In this document: piece by piece, positions 35,564-46,552 of the stretch
Layout: each line of letters opens with the position of its first letter
Position numbering within the stretch: position 1 is the stretch's first letter
Assembly: GCA_021234155.1 (NCBI GenBank)
Contig: JAJEKV010000054.1
Location: 7,338,655 to 7,402,654, forward strand
DNA: 64,000 nt
Origin: Isoetes taiwanensis
Lineage: Eukaryota; Streptophyta; Lycopodiopsida; Isoetales; Isoetaceae
Direction of reading: 5' to 3'
Position numbers and translations under genes: made by a program
Notes under the pieces: generated by a model
The model's database searches: none
Told to the model about the DNA's origin: nothing
The model's input: only the letters and a program-made list of their open reading frames with translations

Positions 35564-37582
35564 AAACCCTTAAGTGCAGTACGGACGGACCATTAAACTT
35601 AATCAAGACCTTTGTCTAAATCAAGATTCAATTTGCAGCTCTTAATGCATACGGTGTATATGCGTTAAGACATAGACCTGGTTACATCTTTTTCCTTTCC
35701 ATATCATTTATATTCAATACTTTATGAAGAACAAAACATATATCAGTTTTTGCCTTAAGACTTAGACAAGGTCATCATTTTAATAATGTAAAACATCGTG
35801 AAATTTCACAACCGCAATATCTTGCCCCAACTTATATTATGAGCAAGTAAATTACCTTTATCAATAATAGCATATCAAGTTTATCTTACAACCATTATGA
35901 CATCGTCGAGTACAAATGTAGAAACTTCCGTCATATCTTCCATCCGAAAAATAAATCCGACTACTTGTTTAAAAAGAAAACAAAAGCAGTAGGGACCACT
36001 TTTACTGCGGTGCAGAACCAAAGGGCGGTTAGCCAAGTTCATGGGTAAGAGCCTAAGCTACTAGCGGGCGTCATGGGAGTCCTCTAAGGTTATCCCCTTC
36101 ACCTTTGCTTGCAATCGGTAAATACTTAAAATTATACATGAATGCCATACCAATCTTAACCCAATGGCAAAATACAATTATAGAATCACTATGGTCGGTT
36201 TTATTGGTTTGTCTACCTTAACGATTTTACATAAAAGCTTCTAGATGCATGCGTGCGGTCCGGCCCATGTGTCAAATGTCACTCAAATTAAGCGTTTTAA
36301 CATTATTATAGTGTAACTAGATTTATAGCTTCATATGTGTAGATACCAATTGCAAATAGATCCCATAAATCGCTCCGGCAACAATTCATCGACATAAGCT
36401 TTAAATTTACTGACATACCGGTTTATACCATGCTTACAGGAAGCATGCATCATGTCTTTTAACAATTACTTTTATGCATCAGCAGACAATAATAGATCTA
36501 TATCTATCTTATCACCCACAATTTTCCAACTCCTATTCTATGCCAGCAAATGCCTTTATCTACTTAACCATAAATGTTCTAATTACAAGTTTTACATTGT
36601 GCAGTAAGTCTCCTTTAGTTCAAACTATGGTCAATGCACTCCTTAAATAGATAATTGGAAATTTCGTGTACAACAAGCTTTAAGACAGTACACAGAACAT
36701 TTATATTCAAGTGCAACTTTAAATAGCAAATCGGATTAAAATGCACATGCCATCTCCACAAAATACATCAGAGATCAAATAGGCAGATCCAGCATTTAGT
36801 CATTTAAGTATTACCCAGATCAGATCTACACAAAAATAATAGCATTTTATGCCTATGCAACAACCAGTCATTAATTTATCCAATGTCTAGATATGCCTCC
36901 ATACATAAATCGTGTAGAATTACATTAAATCGCATCTAGATCAGCATAATAATCACATCCTTTGCTTCCTTGTTCAGCATGTTGCTGGAGTTCCTTTGTA
37001 TCATGCTACATTTATGTGCAGTGGTTCCAGCCATACAATTATCTACCACCAGCATATTTCCCTTGCCACTCCGAGCAATGGCAGATCTCTCCGAGCAATG
37101 GCAGATCTCTCATGGCGGCCCATTCTCATTCCCAAAGCAGGCGCATGATCAAAGAGACACACTGTAGTGTCAAAGCAAAGCCCTAAATATAAGAATGGAT
37201 CTAGGAACCCTAAGTTTTCCAGCCAAGCTCATATTATGGCCAAGCCCATATTACGGACTGCCACAAATGCATACCATATATGTTAAGGTTATGCGGTTAA
37301 AATTCCATTTGCCATATCCCAAATAATGGTAAACACATTAAAACATCCCTTTGCATAATGCACCATTACTCATGAACCAGCATGCAATCGCCAAAGCCCT
37401 TGCTACTGACAACTCTACGGTACAAATGCAAAGTACTAACCTTATGAGGCAGTGCCATTAGATCTTAATTGCCATATCTTTTTCCGATAGCTCAAGGCCA
37501 TAAACCATCACAAATGCCTGCCAAATTAGATACCTCGCCATCAAACACTCATGTATTTATGCCACAAATTTGTGGACTTAAT
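35564..37582 (+). repeat. 2.07-kb unit, second copy, followed by poly(A)
   Basis: This is a direct duplicate of 33,030-35,104. It ends at 'gtggacttaat' directly followed by a ~27-base poly(A) run (37,582-37,608), where the first copy instead continues into the spacer. Differences from the first unit often fall at CAG/CTG or ATG-like words. Confidence 0.88.
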
Positions 37583-38325
37583 AAAAAAAAAAAAAAAAAA
37601 AAAAAAAACACTAGAAAATCTTAACGATCAAGTTTGTTTAAAAGACTTTTATATAAATATAGATTAAATTAAAGTACAGATTGTTACAAAGCTATCGTGA
37701 GATAGCTATGCACTGCGACACCGGTTGCATCGTAATCATCATTGGTTGTTCTATTGAATGTGCTTAGAATAACTTTGATGCAAAAGGTCGAAACATCCAC
37801 AAAGATACTATCCATCTAGTTCATATCACGATGTTCTGGAAGATTTAAAATAAATAAGTAAACACATCATAGACAATCTAAGATGTAAAACACGATAGTG
37901 TAACAAACACAAAAATGAAGCAATTTATGCAATTGCACCACATATTAGGCGATCAAACAAATTACTGAAATATTGTAGCAAAAGAATGATGCAACCGTAA
38001 TGATGCAAGAGGAGATCAGACCGTGCAATAAGCACATTTTACCTAATCCAATTGACAATATCGGGTGTTTTTGCACGAAAAACCTGGTGCAACAATTAAT
38101 GTACTCTTCCTAGCACCTGCAAGATTGCCACAATTGATATTATAGAAAGCTATTTGTAAAAAACCTACCTGGAAAATTGTTCAAATGGAAAAACTTAGCG
38201 TGCAGTTAAAGCTCTAGACGTGATTATGTAGGCATTCGCTTCAAGCTACCCATTTTTCTTAAGCGTGGCAAACCAAAACCAAGAGAAATGTCAAACACAA
38301 TGCCCTTAAGATATCTTGATTTCCT
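37583..38325 (+). repeat. partial copy of the X/Y duplication start
   Basis: After the poly(A) run the sequence matches the first ~740 bp of copies X (19,830-20,560) and Y (57,490-58,205). It breaks off at 'cttgatttccttg'. It is more diverged from X than Y is. Confidence 0.88.
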
Positions 38326-38511
38326 TGCATCTGACCTATATAGCATGCTTAATCCAGAGACAACAAGTCATTTATTTGAATAGTTAAACTAGATCAAATC
38401 TTTTTTATTCTAATCATTAAAAATAAGAAACATATTCACCAAAGATGAGGGCGCTCTACTCTTTGAGGCAGTGTCTTTCAGATAGTGTACAATCAGCCTT
38501 TGAAGTATGTC
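38326..38511 (+). repeat. right end of the rearranged block (matches 56,757-56,945)
   Basis: This starts at 'catctgacctatatagcatg' and ends 'tttgaagtatgtctga'. In the 57-kb arrangement the same sequence lies to the left of the rest of the block, so here the order is permuted. Its last ~39 bp repeats the left end at 32,059-32,099. Confidence 0.85.
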
Positions 38512-38518
38512 TGAAGAA

Positions 38519-38550
<32 letters not shown>

Positions 38551-38555
38551 AGAAT
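38512..38555 (+). repeat. (GAA)n microsatellite
   Basis: About 14 units of GAA with one GAG interruption lie directly at the end of the permuted block. Confidence 0.95.
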
Positions 38556-39927
38556 ATGCTTCTCTTAAAACTGGATATAACAAAATAACAGGGTTGATAA
38601 GGGCTAATCGAAGAATAAGAAATTGATTCTTAAAAAATCATTACAGAGAGGAATTGAATGTTCTAAATTGAGATGTTCATATGTTATTGCAATGATAATA
38701 CATCTGTATAGTGTTGGTTGAGCCATCCACATAGTTAAGCAGGCTCAAGAAGTAAAATTGGGGGCAATATACTTTTTTTAAGTTGCCTCAAGTGCATATG
38801 TAAAGGCCCATGAGTAATTGTGGTTATATGCCTTGGGAACATACATATGTGCATGAAATGAAACAAGGTCCATTTTGTTCAAACGTGGGCCAATCAATGA
38901 TCATTGCCACAAAGCCTGATTGAGATGCCAGCCAATGATCATTGCCACAAAGCCTGATTCAAATTTATTTTATGGTGGAATAAAGACATATCTATCTGAT
39001 TTGGGGATAGCCGACTTGTGCTTAGAGGCAAGTTGCTGTTGTTTTAGCAAGCCTGAATGCTATACTACTGCCAGAAGGAAATGCCATGATCCATTTCGAA
39101 TATTTGCTGGTAGCTACTATGTTTTAGGGTCAGGCAAGCATGTTTATATTTACTCTGAAAATTTTGTTATTTGAGTTAGGCTGTGTTTCAATCACATATT
39201 CTAGTGATGCCTAAATAGCTACACAAGTTGTAGCAGTAAAGTACCAACGGAGCATACAACAAACAACAAATTTTATTGCGGGAGCAACTTATTCAGGTTT
39301 TTATGGCTCATTTTGTCATTTTAACAAATGAATATAGATGCATATGCTTTGACATTCTAGGTAGATGCCTATGAATCATGAATAATTATCTACTGAAAAT
39401 ATCAGTGTTGTTGCGTATTGCTAGTGATAAAGGTTAGTGATAGATGTAAGTTTGCAGTGGGTTAGTGCTTGCAGGTCAGTTTGCATAGATCTATTGTCAT
39501 TGCTTTTAGGATATGTGATGGCTGAGTGTTAAATGGAAAGATGTGTAGGTGTAGAATAGCCTATGGTGCAGTGCATTTGCCTTCTTTGTGGCATGCTTCA
39601 ATAACTGGTCCATATGCTAGACAATGTAGTTAGCAGTTGCTCTAGAGTGCACAAGCATGCATGCAGGTTCTTCTAGCGGTTATGCTATTGTTGATAGAAT
39701 TCTCATTTTTGAGCAAAATGATTTAGTTATGAGATAAATGATTGTACATATTATGAATCATAAATACTACCTTGGTTGAATACAATAGTGGCAGCACTTC
39801 CCTTGGACAAAGGGAAAATCTCATAACCAATATTAGAATGATTATGTAATGCACATCCAGGGACTGATGTGCAAATCTATAGTGGTTGGTACTAAGCAGT
39901 CATTTGGAGTATAATAACTCTCTATGG
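38556..39927. other. gap with a 38-bp tandem duplication and one open frame
   Basis: Two adjacent units of 'gccaatcaatgatcattgcc' plus 'acaaagcctgatt' lie at about 38,889-38,964. An open plus frame to 39,174 follows, including 'YLSDLGIADLCLEASCCC' and 'GSYYVLGSGKHVYIYSEN'. It resembles an exon but I cannot name it. The remainder to 39,927 holds nothing recognisable. Confidence 0.4.
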
Positions 39928-40398
39928 ATTGAGACAGGTCGATGGATTGGGGAGCCACGTCAGGATAGGGTTTGTCGATCTTTGCCGGGCGGGGAGCTGT
40001 TGAGGATGAGTGTCACACTTTCCAGAGCTGCCCGACATATGATTAGATTCGGACACGCTATGCTCAGTTGAGTAGACCTGATGAGCCGCTACACATGATA
40101 CTGGGCATGACTTTGGTGCGTTCACTCGGATCATACATTCAGGAAGTACTGGACTTGAGGGCTCAGATATGCCCCCAGTCAACCATTTAAGCGTTGTCAG
40201 CAGTCTTATTGTTGCCACGGTTTTTCCCTTGAAAACCCTTCAGGGCGGGGGTTTTTTAATCCGGGCAGTAATGTGACTGCTGCGCTTTTTGTATTGGGTC
40301 CCATAGGCCGATTGGTCTCCATGGACGATAAAAACAATTCTATTCTATTCTATTCTATTCTATTCTATTCTATTCTATTCTATTCTATTCTATTCTAT
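39928..40398 (+). mobile_element. LINE 3' end, copy A3, with (TTCTA)n tail
   Basis: This is the same LINE family as 5,761-8,455 and 51,848-54,013. A decayed ORF2 C-terminus with a Cys-rich 'C-x2-C ... VEDECH' knuckle lies near 39,975-40,035, split over frames. The conserved 3' hairpin is at 40,230-40,258 and the terminal block with 'gaccgattggtctcc'-like sequence at 40,300-40,336. The tail is a pentamer repeat TTCTA (40,337-40,398), unlike the TTCC tails of A1 and A2. Confidence 0.85.
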
Positions 40399-40458
40399 GA
40401 TATGATGTTATCTTAACTGATTTTTAATGGTTTAGTACATTCATGACTAAACATTAGG

Positions 40459-40935
40459 TGAAGGAAGGAAGGAAGGAAGGAAGGAAGTTTATTTTAACGT
40501 CCACGGAGGCCAGAGGCCTATGAGACGGCACAGAACAGGCAAAAAAGCCAAAAACCCCAACACCAAAAACAAACAATGTAACTGTACAGTAGAACCCTAC
40601 TACCGGGATGAAAAAACCCCCACTTGGGAGGAAAAACCCTAACAGTAGGCTCTCAAATACCATGCCCCAAGAGCAAGTCGGCGGTAGAAATCTGCGGGAT
40701 GTAAGCTCGGTCGGCTACCATAGGTGATCTTGAGTAATCGATGTAGCGGTGTGTCGAGCATCTAAGATCGAGTGCCTTTGCTTTCGGACATGGGCATATC
40801 TTTGCGGGTAATGGAGGGCATGGTGCTCATCCTCTATCACGTGCATCTCACAACACTGACATATCCTCTCCTCCCTGGGGATCCCGTGCCCGCCATTCAC
40901 CCCCCAGCGACATGTAGTTTTACTGCTTACCTGTC
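40459..40935 (-). mobile_element. LINE 3' end, related subfamily B1, with (TTCC)n tail
   Basis: On the minus strand a C-terminal ORF2 fragment (about 40,715-40,935) reads 'CRWGVNGGHGIPREERICQCC', shortened here, followed by 'VIEDEHHALHYPQRY'. This is the Cys/His knuckle seen at the end of LINE ORF2 proteins, with the usual last Cys replaced by Tyr. The 3' untranslated part shares 'cctccgtggacg'-type terminal sequence with family A. The tail is (TTCC)n at 40,460-40,487. It faces copy A3 tail to tail, 61 bp away. Confidence 0.8.
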
Positions 40936-41699
40936 ACCCCTCTCCTCGTTACCATTAATATGCTAATGTTGGTCTGTTTGGGTGCAGGTAACCAAGACTA
41001 CATCTCCTAGATGTTTTGTCATTGCTTGGATGTTACACTGCAATCATACGAGGATTGCGACTTTATTGTATAACAATATTTGGTGAGACCTTTCTAGTGA
41101 TTATTAAGGAATACAAATTTTGAAATTTTGACTTGAAATCATATACATTGTTGATAGCGAAATGTTCTACCTTGTATCTACCTATTTATGACTTATGAAC
41201 AACTCTTTGAAATGTATTAAGGAAAGCATATTTTGTATTGAGGAAAGCATATTTTTTAGGATCAAAACTTTATGGAATACATGCACTTTATACTTGAACT
41301 TAATCTTGAATACTTTAAGTTTTTATGTTATACATTATGTTCGATTATCTACAATAAGATGAATATTTGCAGTTGGTGTGGTTGTGGCCTGGGTAACACC
41401 AGGGTGGATATGTATATTTGTCGTCTTTGCAGTGAACCAAATCCATTCATATAAACTAGTTTTGTATGTTGTGGAAAGTAATCATTGTGAAGATAAATCG
41501 AAGAAGAAAATATAGCTCATTCTGGGACGGGACTCGCAAGAGACACAAAACCGGCCGATAGAGATAGGCTTGTCATTCATCACAGCAGCAGTATACAATG
41601 TTTTGAAGAATAGAGAGGGCTAGCCGACCATAGGAACAATATCGGACTACCCCGTAAAAAGAAATGTGCACAGGCAATATAGAAGGGTAATGACGACAA
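40936..41699. other. gap with a possible zinc-ribbon exon
   Basis: There is no clear gene. A plus frame ending at 41,454 reads 'NICSWCGCGLGNTRVD' then 'MYICRLCSEPNPFI'. The two C-x2-C pairs resemble a zinc ribbon, but a 'tttgcag' acceptor lies inside the first pair, so the reading is uncertain. Confidence 0.3.
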
Positions 41700-41755
41700 C
41701 TTCTGATCGGGATAAAAAACCCCGCCCTTTCGGGTTTTCGAGGAAAACCCTAATG
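41700..41755 (-). mobile_element. LINE 3' hairpin fragment
   Basis: 'aaaaaaccccgccctttcgg' followed by 'gttttcgaggaaaaccct' matches the conserved 3' hairpin of the LINE copies at 5,861-5,895 and 53,887-53,912, here without a tail. It may be a scrap of a further copy. Confidence 0.6.
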
Positions 41756-41775
41756 AGAAATGGTCGCCAACAACC

Positions 41776-41941
41776 TTGAATGTGTTTCCTGGAAAACTGA
41801 AGGAGATGGGTTGATGGCAAACACAAATATAGCAGGACCCTGGACGACGGCGGAATCCTTGAATGTGTTGCCTGGAGAACCGAAAGAGGTGGGATGATGG
41901 CGAACACAACTATAGCAGGACCCCAGAAGACGGCGGAAGCC
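41776..41941 (+). repeat. 83-bp tandem repeat, two copies
   Basis: Units begin 'ttgaatgtgtt' at 41,776 and 41,859 and end with 'gacggcggaa' plus two or three bases. They differ at roughly a tenth of positions by eye. They lie within a minus-strand open frame, which the repeat itself largely explains. Confidence 0.9.
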
Positions 41942-42954
41942 TGCAAGCAACACAAAGAACCCCTAAAAAATACCTGTGAATAGTTAGAGAAAAGCAAACT
42001 CATGCCCCCACGCAGCAGGGCGGGAAGGGAGGGAAGCAACGAGAATAGAAGAAGAGCTCGTTGAGTAGCTAGAGGTTCGTTGAGTAGCTTTTCTGGAGCT
42101 CTGATTGATGCCTTTCTTGAAGCTATATTCTTGGGAGATAAGTAGGTATTTGAGAATTGCCCTTGTACTGCTCTTGTAGCACTAAAACCTCCTCAAAGCT
42201 ACGATTTTCTAGCATCAAGGTCATTTCAAATGCTTCAACAAATTGCTAACTAGAGAACAATTCTTTTATGAATGCAATATGAAGAAAATAGTCTCCACGA
42301 AAATAATCCCCACGCACTTGGTACCTTTAATAAAACTACGAGATGTATGGCAAGATAGTTCCAAGCATCCATTCCATATTTCCACTTATGCAGCGGACGA
42401 AGCAAGGGGCATGTATATCCATGGAGCAGGCTGCTGAAGCATTAGGTCATCGGCATTGGGTCATGGTTCATGGTTCAGTCAGTATTTAAGCTTGTTTTAG
42501 ATGACTCTGTTACATGGTTTTCTCTTTCAAATTACTGAGAGCATGAAGAAATTATAGCTCATTATCTTGAAAAACTTTTCATTTTGAAGTTGTGGCAACT
42601 ACCTGCCACATGTACAAAAAAGAAAACAAAAAAAAGGTGGTCTATTTTTAGTGCATATGAGCACAATGGCTTTGCACAAGAGCTGGATGTTTTATACAAG
42701 AGCTAGATGTCACAACATGAGACTTGGAACCCTTGTTGCTGTGACAACATCTTAGTTTAATAATTCGAGAAGTCATAATGATTGCAGTATGGACATTTAT
42801 GGCTGTCCATAGGACTTCTCAGTATCGGAAAAAAAAAACTTGGATTTCTCAGAATCGAAAAAAAAAAAAAAGAAAAATTGACTAACTTTTGTTTTGGTGT
42901 ATTATGGGATTTGTGCTACATTTAATAATTTATGTGTGATTCATGAACTTTTCA
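41942..42954. other. gap, nothing recognised
   Basis: AT-rich sequence with A-runs near 42,830 and 42,860. Short frames only; no motif. Confidence 0.5.
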
Positions 42955-43604
42955 ATGATTTTTGATTTTTTTTTTTTTCAAACCCAAAAAAAAAAACATC
43001 TCCCATGATACACCAAAACAAAAATCTTATGTAGTGGAGATCTTGCATTCTTCCTTGATTTATTGAAATTTTGTTAGCGTATTTTGGGGGGGTTAGTGAA
43101 CGTAGCATGCTAGGTAAAGAATTTGAGTGAAGGCTTGCACTCTCATATTCCTTAGTAGCGCACATGTAAGATAAAATAGATTAAAAATTCTAAAGATTTG
43201 GCATTGTCAAATACAAGCATTGTAACTAATGGGGGTAGATAAAATTTGCAATGTGATTAATATTCCATCAATCACCGTGCATATATGATTTTTCCTCAAT
43301 TTTTTGATTAATGCATGTCGTATAACTGGCTACATCAAAAAACCTAACTCCAAACCAGTGTGTGATTATGGAGTAATTATTCATTTTGTTTAGGATGTCA
43401 AAATTTTTAATAGACCCATTTGGGTTCATAGATAAGATCTCACAAAAAAATATCTAAGCCTTCATGTCGATCCTCTTTGCCAGTATAAGGAGTTAAGAAT
43501 TGTTTCAAGAAACTACCTTCCTCATTTGGGTACACCAACTAAAAATCATTGACATGAAAATTTAATTGTTCCATTAACTTATCACTAGAAGAAAAACCCT
43601 ATAA
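42955..43604 (+). repeat. composite repeat: partner of 1,118-1,318 plus fourth copy of the 31-32 kb block
   Basis: 42,955-43,165 matches 1,118-1,318 in reverse. From 43,098 to 43,604 the sequence follows 31,507-32,029 closely, ending in the same 'cactagaagaaaaacccta'. One ~20-bp stretch, 'ttttgtatttcaaa', is missing here. The palindrome GACCCATTTGGGTT is at 43,413. The candidate Helitron begins 7 bp after this block. Confidence 0.85.
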
Positions 43605-43826
43605 CGCTTTTCCTATATTATAAAATTATAGTGTATGTCTGTCTTGAGTCTCGCCCTAATTTCGAGGGTGAGGATGTGATCTCCAGAAGCAACGATCCAG
43701 ATGATGTCATATCAGAATTTTTTTTTTCGTTAACTTGAGCAGGTAACCTCAGTGGCAGCCGTAGCCATTCTTTGCCCTACCCTTTCTTCACCTTTGCCTT
43801 TTGCTTGCCTTTTTCCCTTCCAAAAT

Positions 43827-43997
43827 ATGTATTCTAGACAGTCGATTTCTGTTTCGGGCATGGCGTTTTATGGGCTTGGAGCTTCTTGGCGTCTCGAGGG
43901 CTTTTGTCTCTGGGTAGAGAAGAAGAAGCCTTTTCTTTGGAGTAAAGAAACCTCTATTTTACACCAGAAGCTTTTGTGTACCACTGCAATCGTGAAT
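43827..43997 (+). CDS. exon-like segment, possible N-terminus with transit-type composition
   Basis: From ATG 43,827 the frame reads 'MYSRQSISVSGMAFYGLGA' and 'LWSKETSILHQKLL', rich in Ser and poor in acidic residues. It reaches a 'gaat|gtataat' donor-like site at 43,998. Without splicing, a stop follows at 44,001. The composition suggests a plastid or mitochondrial targeting exon, but no family is recognised. It lies inside candidate Helitron H2 and may be a captured fragment. Confidence 0.35.
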
Positions 43998-44059
43998 GTA
44001 TAATCTCCCTTTCCATTTAAACACTCTTCATTCTTAAGCTTTCCTCAATCAATTATCTA

Positions 44060-45420
44060 ATGCATAATTTGTTATGTTGCATAGTTTCAATGCATGGATT
44101 TTCTATGTTTTTGCACAGATGGATAGGCCATTCTAACATGTTTGAAGAGCATTACTGGAAGGGCTTTTTTGAAGTCTGAACGTTGCCTCTGGGTCCAGGT
44201 ATGGTCTTTCTTCCTTTTTTGCTTGCTCACTATAGAATTTATCACTCTATAACCTTTGTATTTCAGTAATTGGGCGCATGGAGTAATTGGGCGCACATAG
44301 TAATTTCATAGCAGAGATCATGCAACAGTAGGGATGTCACGTGCTTTCGTGATTATTAAAAGGGCGAGACACAGTAAGAGAAAATAGAAGGGTAAAAAAA
44401 ATGCCTCCATGGTCTGGATTTCCCAAACCACGATAAACACATGGCGCATAATCTGTTATGCTGCATAGCTTCAACGCTTGAATTTTCTATGTTCTTGCAC
44501 AGATGGATAGGCCATTCCAGCGTGTTTGAAGAGCATTACTGGAAGGGCATTTTTTGAAGTCTGAATGTTGCCTAGGACAGCAGAGATCATGCAACAGAAA
44601 AAAGAAGTGGTAAAAGAGAAAACAGAAGCTGGTAAAAATGCCTCCATGGTCTTGAATTTTCCAAACACAGTAAACACATGGCGCATAATCTCTATCTTTG
44701 CATAGGGTCCGGTATGGTTTTCCTACTAAATTGCTTGCTTTCGGTAGCACTATAGAATTTCCCACTATGTGATCTTTGTAAATTTCGATTGGGTGATCTT
44801 TGTAAATTTGATGGTGGGCATGGCTAGATAATGCACTTAGGACAAGCAAGGATCATGCAACAACAGGGATGTCCTGTGCTAAACAGAAGCTGGTAAAAAT
44901 GCCTCCATGGCCCTGGATTTCCCAAACACAGTAAACACATGGCGCATAATCTGTTATGCTGCATAGCTTCAACGCTTGAATTTTCTATGTTCTTGCATGG
45001 ATGGATAGGCCATTCCAAAAATGTTTGAAGAGCATTCTTGGAAGGGCATTTTTTGAAGTCCGAATGTTGCCTAGGACAAAGCCAGAGATCATGCAACGAA
45101 AAAAGAAGTGGTAAAAGAGAAAACAGAAGCTGGTAAAAATGCCTCCATGGTCTTGAATTTTCCAAACACAGTAAACACATGGCGCATAATCTGTTATGCT
45201 GCATAGGGTCCAGGTATGGTTTTTCCTACTAAATTGCTTGCTCAGTAGCACTATAGAATTTCCCACTATGTGATCTTTGTAAATTTCGATGGTGGGCATG
45301 GCTAGATAATGCACTTAGGACAGCAAGGATCATGCAACAACAAGGGATGTCTGTGCTAAGCGAAAAGGTAAAAAAATGCCTCCATGGCCTGGATTTCCCA
45401 AACACAGTAAATACGTGGCC
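44060..45420 (+). repeat. higher-order tandem array, A-B units of ~500 bp
   Basis: The anchor 'catggcgcataatctgttatg' (or close variants) occurs near 44,440, 44,680, 44,940 and 45,180, about 240-260 bp apart. Successive monomers alternate between type A ('cttcaacgcttgaattttc') and type B ('gggtccrggtatggttttcc'). This makes two A-B dimers of ~500 bp, preceded by a more diverged copy from 44,060. All share 'aatgcctccatgg' and 'cccaaacacagtaaacac'. Long minus-strand frames here follow from the repeat. Confidence 0.85.
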
Positions 45421-46510
45421 TGTTCATGACAATGCGTGCCTTCTTGGTGGGTTTGACTGTATTAGAGGAAGAATATAACCAAGATGTTCTCTTTGAGAGG
45501 CGGTATGTCTCCAATATATAACAAATCCCTTGCACAATCTATTCAAAGTACTTCTAACTAAAGGGGAGGCTATCTGGTTGTCTTTGCAAAGTTGTGCACA
45601 TGAGAAACGCAAATAATGTATGCGAATTTGGCCATTATGGTTCCGAATCTGTAGTTATGCTTTTGTTGCTTTGATACAACTATGAAATCCATGCAATGGC
45701 TTATATCTGGCCGATCTCTATGCCTCATCTGAACGATTTGCTTAGGAAAGTAGTTAATCGGCGGCATGGTTGTCTCTTATCCTAATCTGCCTCTCTTATG
45801 GCACAAGTTTACATTTGTGAGTAAAATTCAGCTTTGTGTACACAATGGAGAATTTGATATGGACTTCATAGTTTAGCATATACAGAAAGATGGACAGAAA
45901 CAATCTTTTTATATGTTAGCTTTCTTGCAATTTTGTAAGCAGCCATGAAAAATTTGGACCATGAAAAATTGAACACTATAGTTCGATTGCATCCCATAAT
46001 TCTGGAATGACTATCTTTGTTGTTTGCGAGTGGAATGAGCTTGGAACGTGCTAAAAATGGCCACGTCTCTATATGTGTTTTTGTTCTTACTGAAAAGTTT
46101 GAACATCTTAAATTCGTTGGAACTTTAGAAATAGTAAAAATGCATAAGAATGCATCTTGATGTCTTGGAACTCTCTTGCATATTTAAAGGTTTTTTTATT
46201 AAGTTAATGGTTAGGAGACCATTAATCAAGCTATGATTTTGCCATGATGATATGAGAACACATACATGTTGGATGTAGTTCATGCATTGACATATTGACC
46301 ATCCAGTAAACTATGGAATAAACTATGGAATGGAGAAGGCTTTGCAAAGTATTTAGAATAGGACGTGCCATCAACCAAATAACAACTGTAACCAAATAAC
46401 AACTGCCATTAAAAGGCTGGTTTCACATGATGTTCTTTATATACACTAAAGAAAAGAATTGTCATGAGGAACACAACATTTACCTCACTCTTGACGTAAA
46501 GCATATGAGG
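45421..46510. other. gap inside candidate H2, nothing recognised
   Basis: Only short frames without motifs are present. Short direct repeats 'aaactatggaata' and 'aaccaaataacaactg' occur near 46,310-46,400. Confidence 0.5.
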
Positions 46511-46529
46511 TGCCCACCTAAGGTGGGCA
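46511..46529. other. GC-rich hairpin next to the H1 left end
   Basis: TGCCCACCTAAGGTGGGCA has an 8-bp stem and 3-nt loop, the same length and end letters as the two Helitron 3' hairpins. It is not followed by CTRR. Confidence 0.7.
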
Positions 46530-46552
46530 ATCCTCCTATATTACAAAACACC

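Noticed and set aside
33030-37582. LTR retrotransposon
   Set aside because: The units lack TG...CA ends, the interior is only 459 bp with no coding, and one end is poly(A). Kept as a direct repeat.
41647-42039. 130-codon minus-strand frame
   Set aside because: Mostly made by the 83-bp tandem repeat and a LINE 3' fragment; low-complexity, Phe/Leu-rich.
44487-45314. Minus-strand frames of 109-126 codons
   Set aside because: They arise from the A-B tandem array and repeat with it; composition and breaks do not suggest a protein.
44060-45420. CRISPR-like array
   Set aside because: Units are ~240-500 bp, with no short repeat-spacer pattern, and the genome is eukaryotic.
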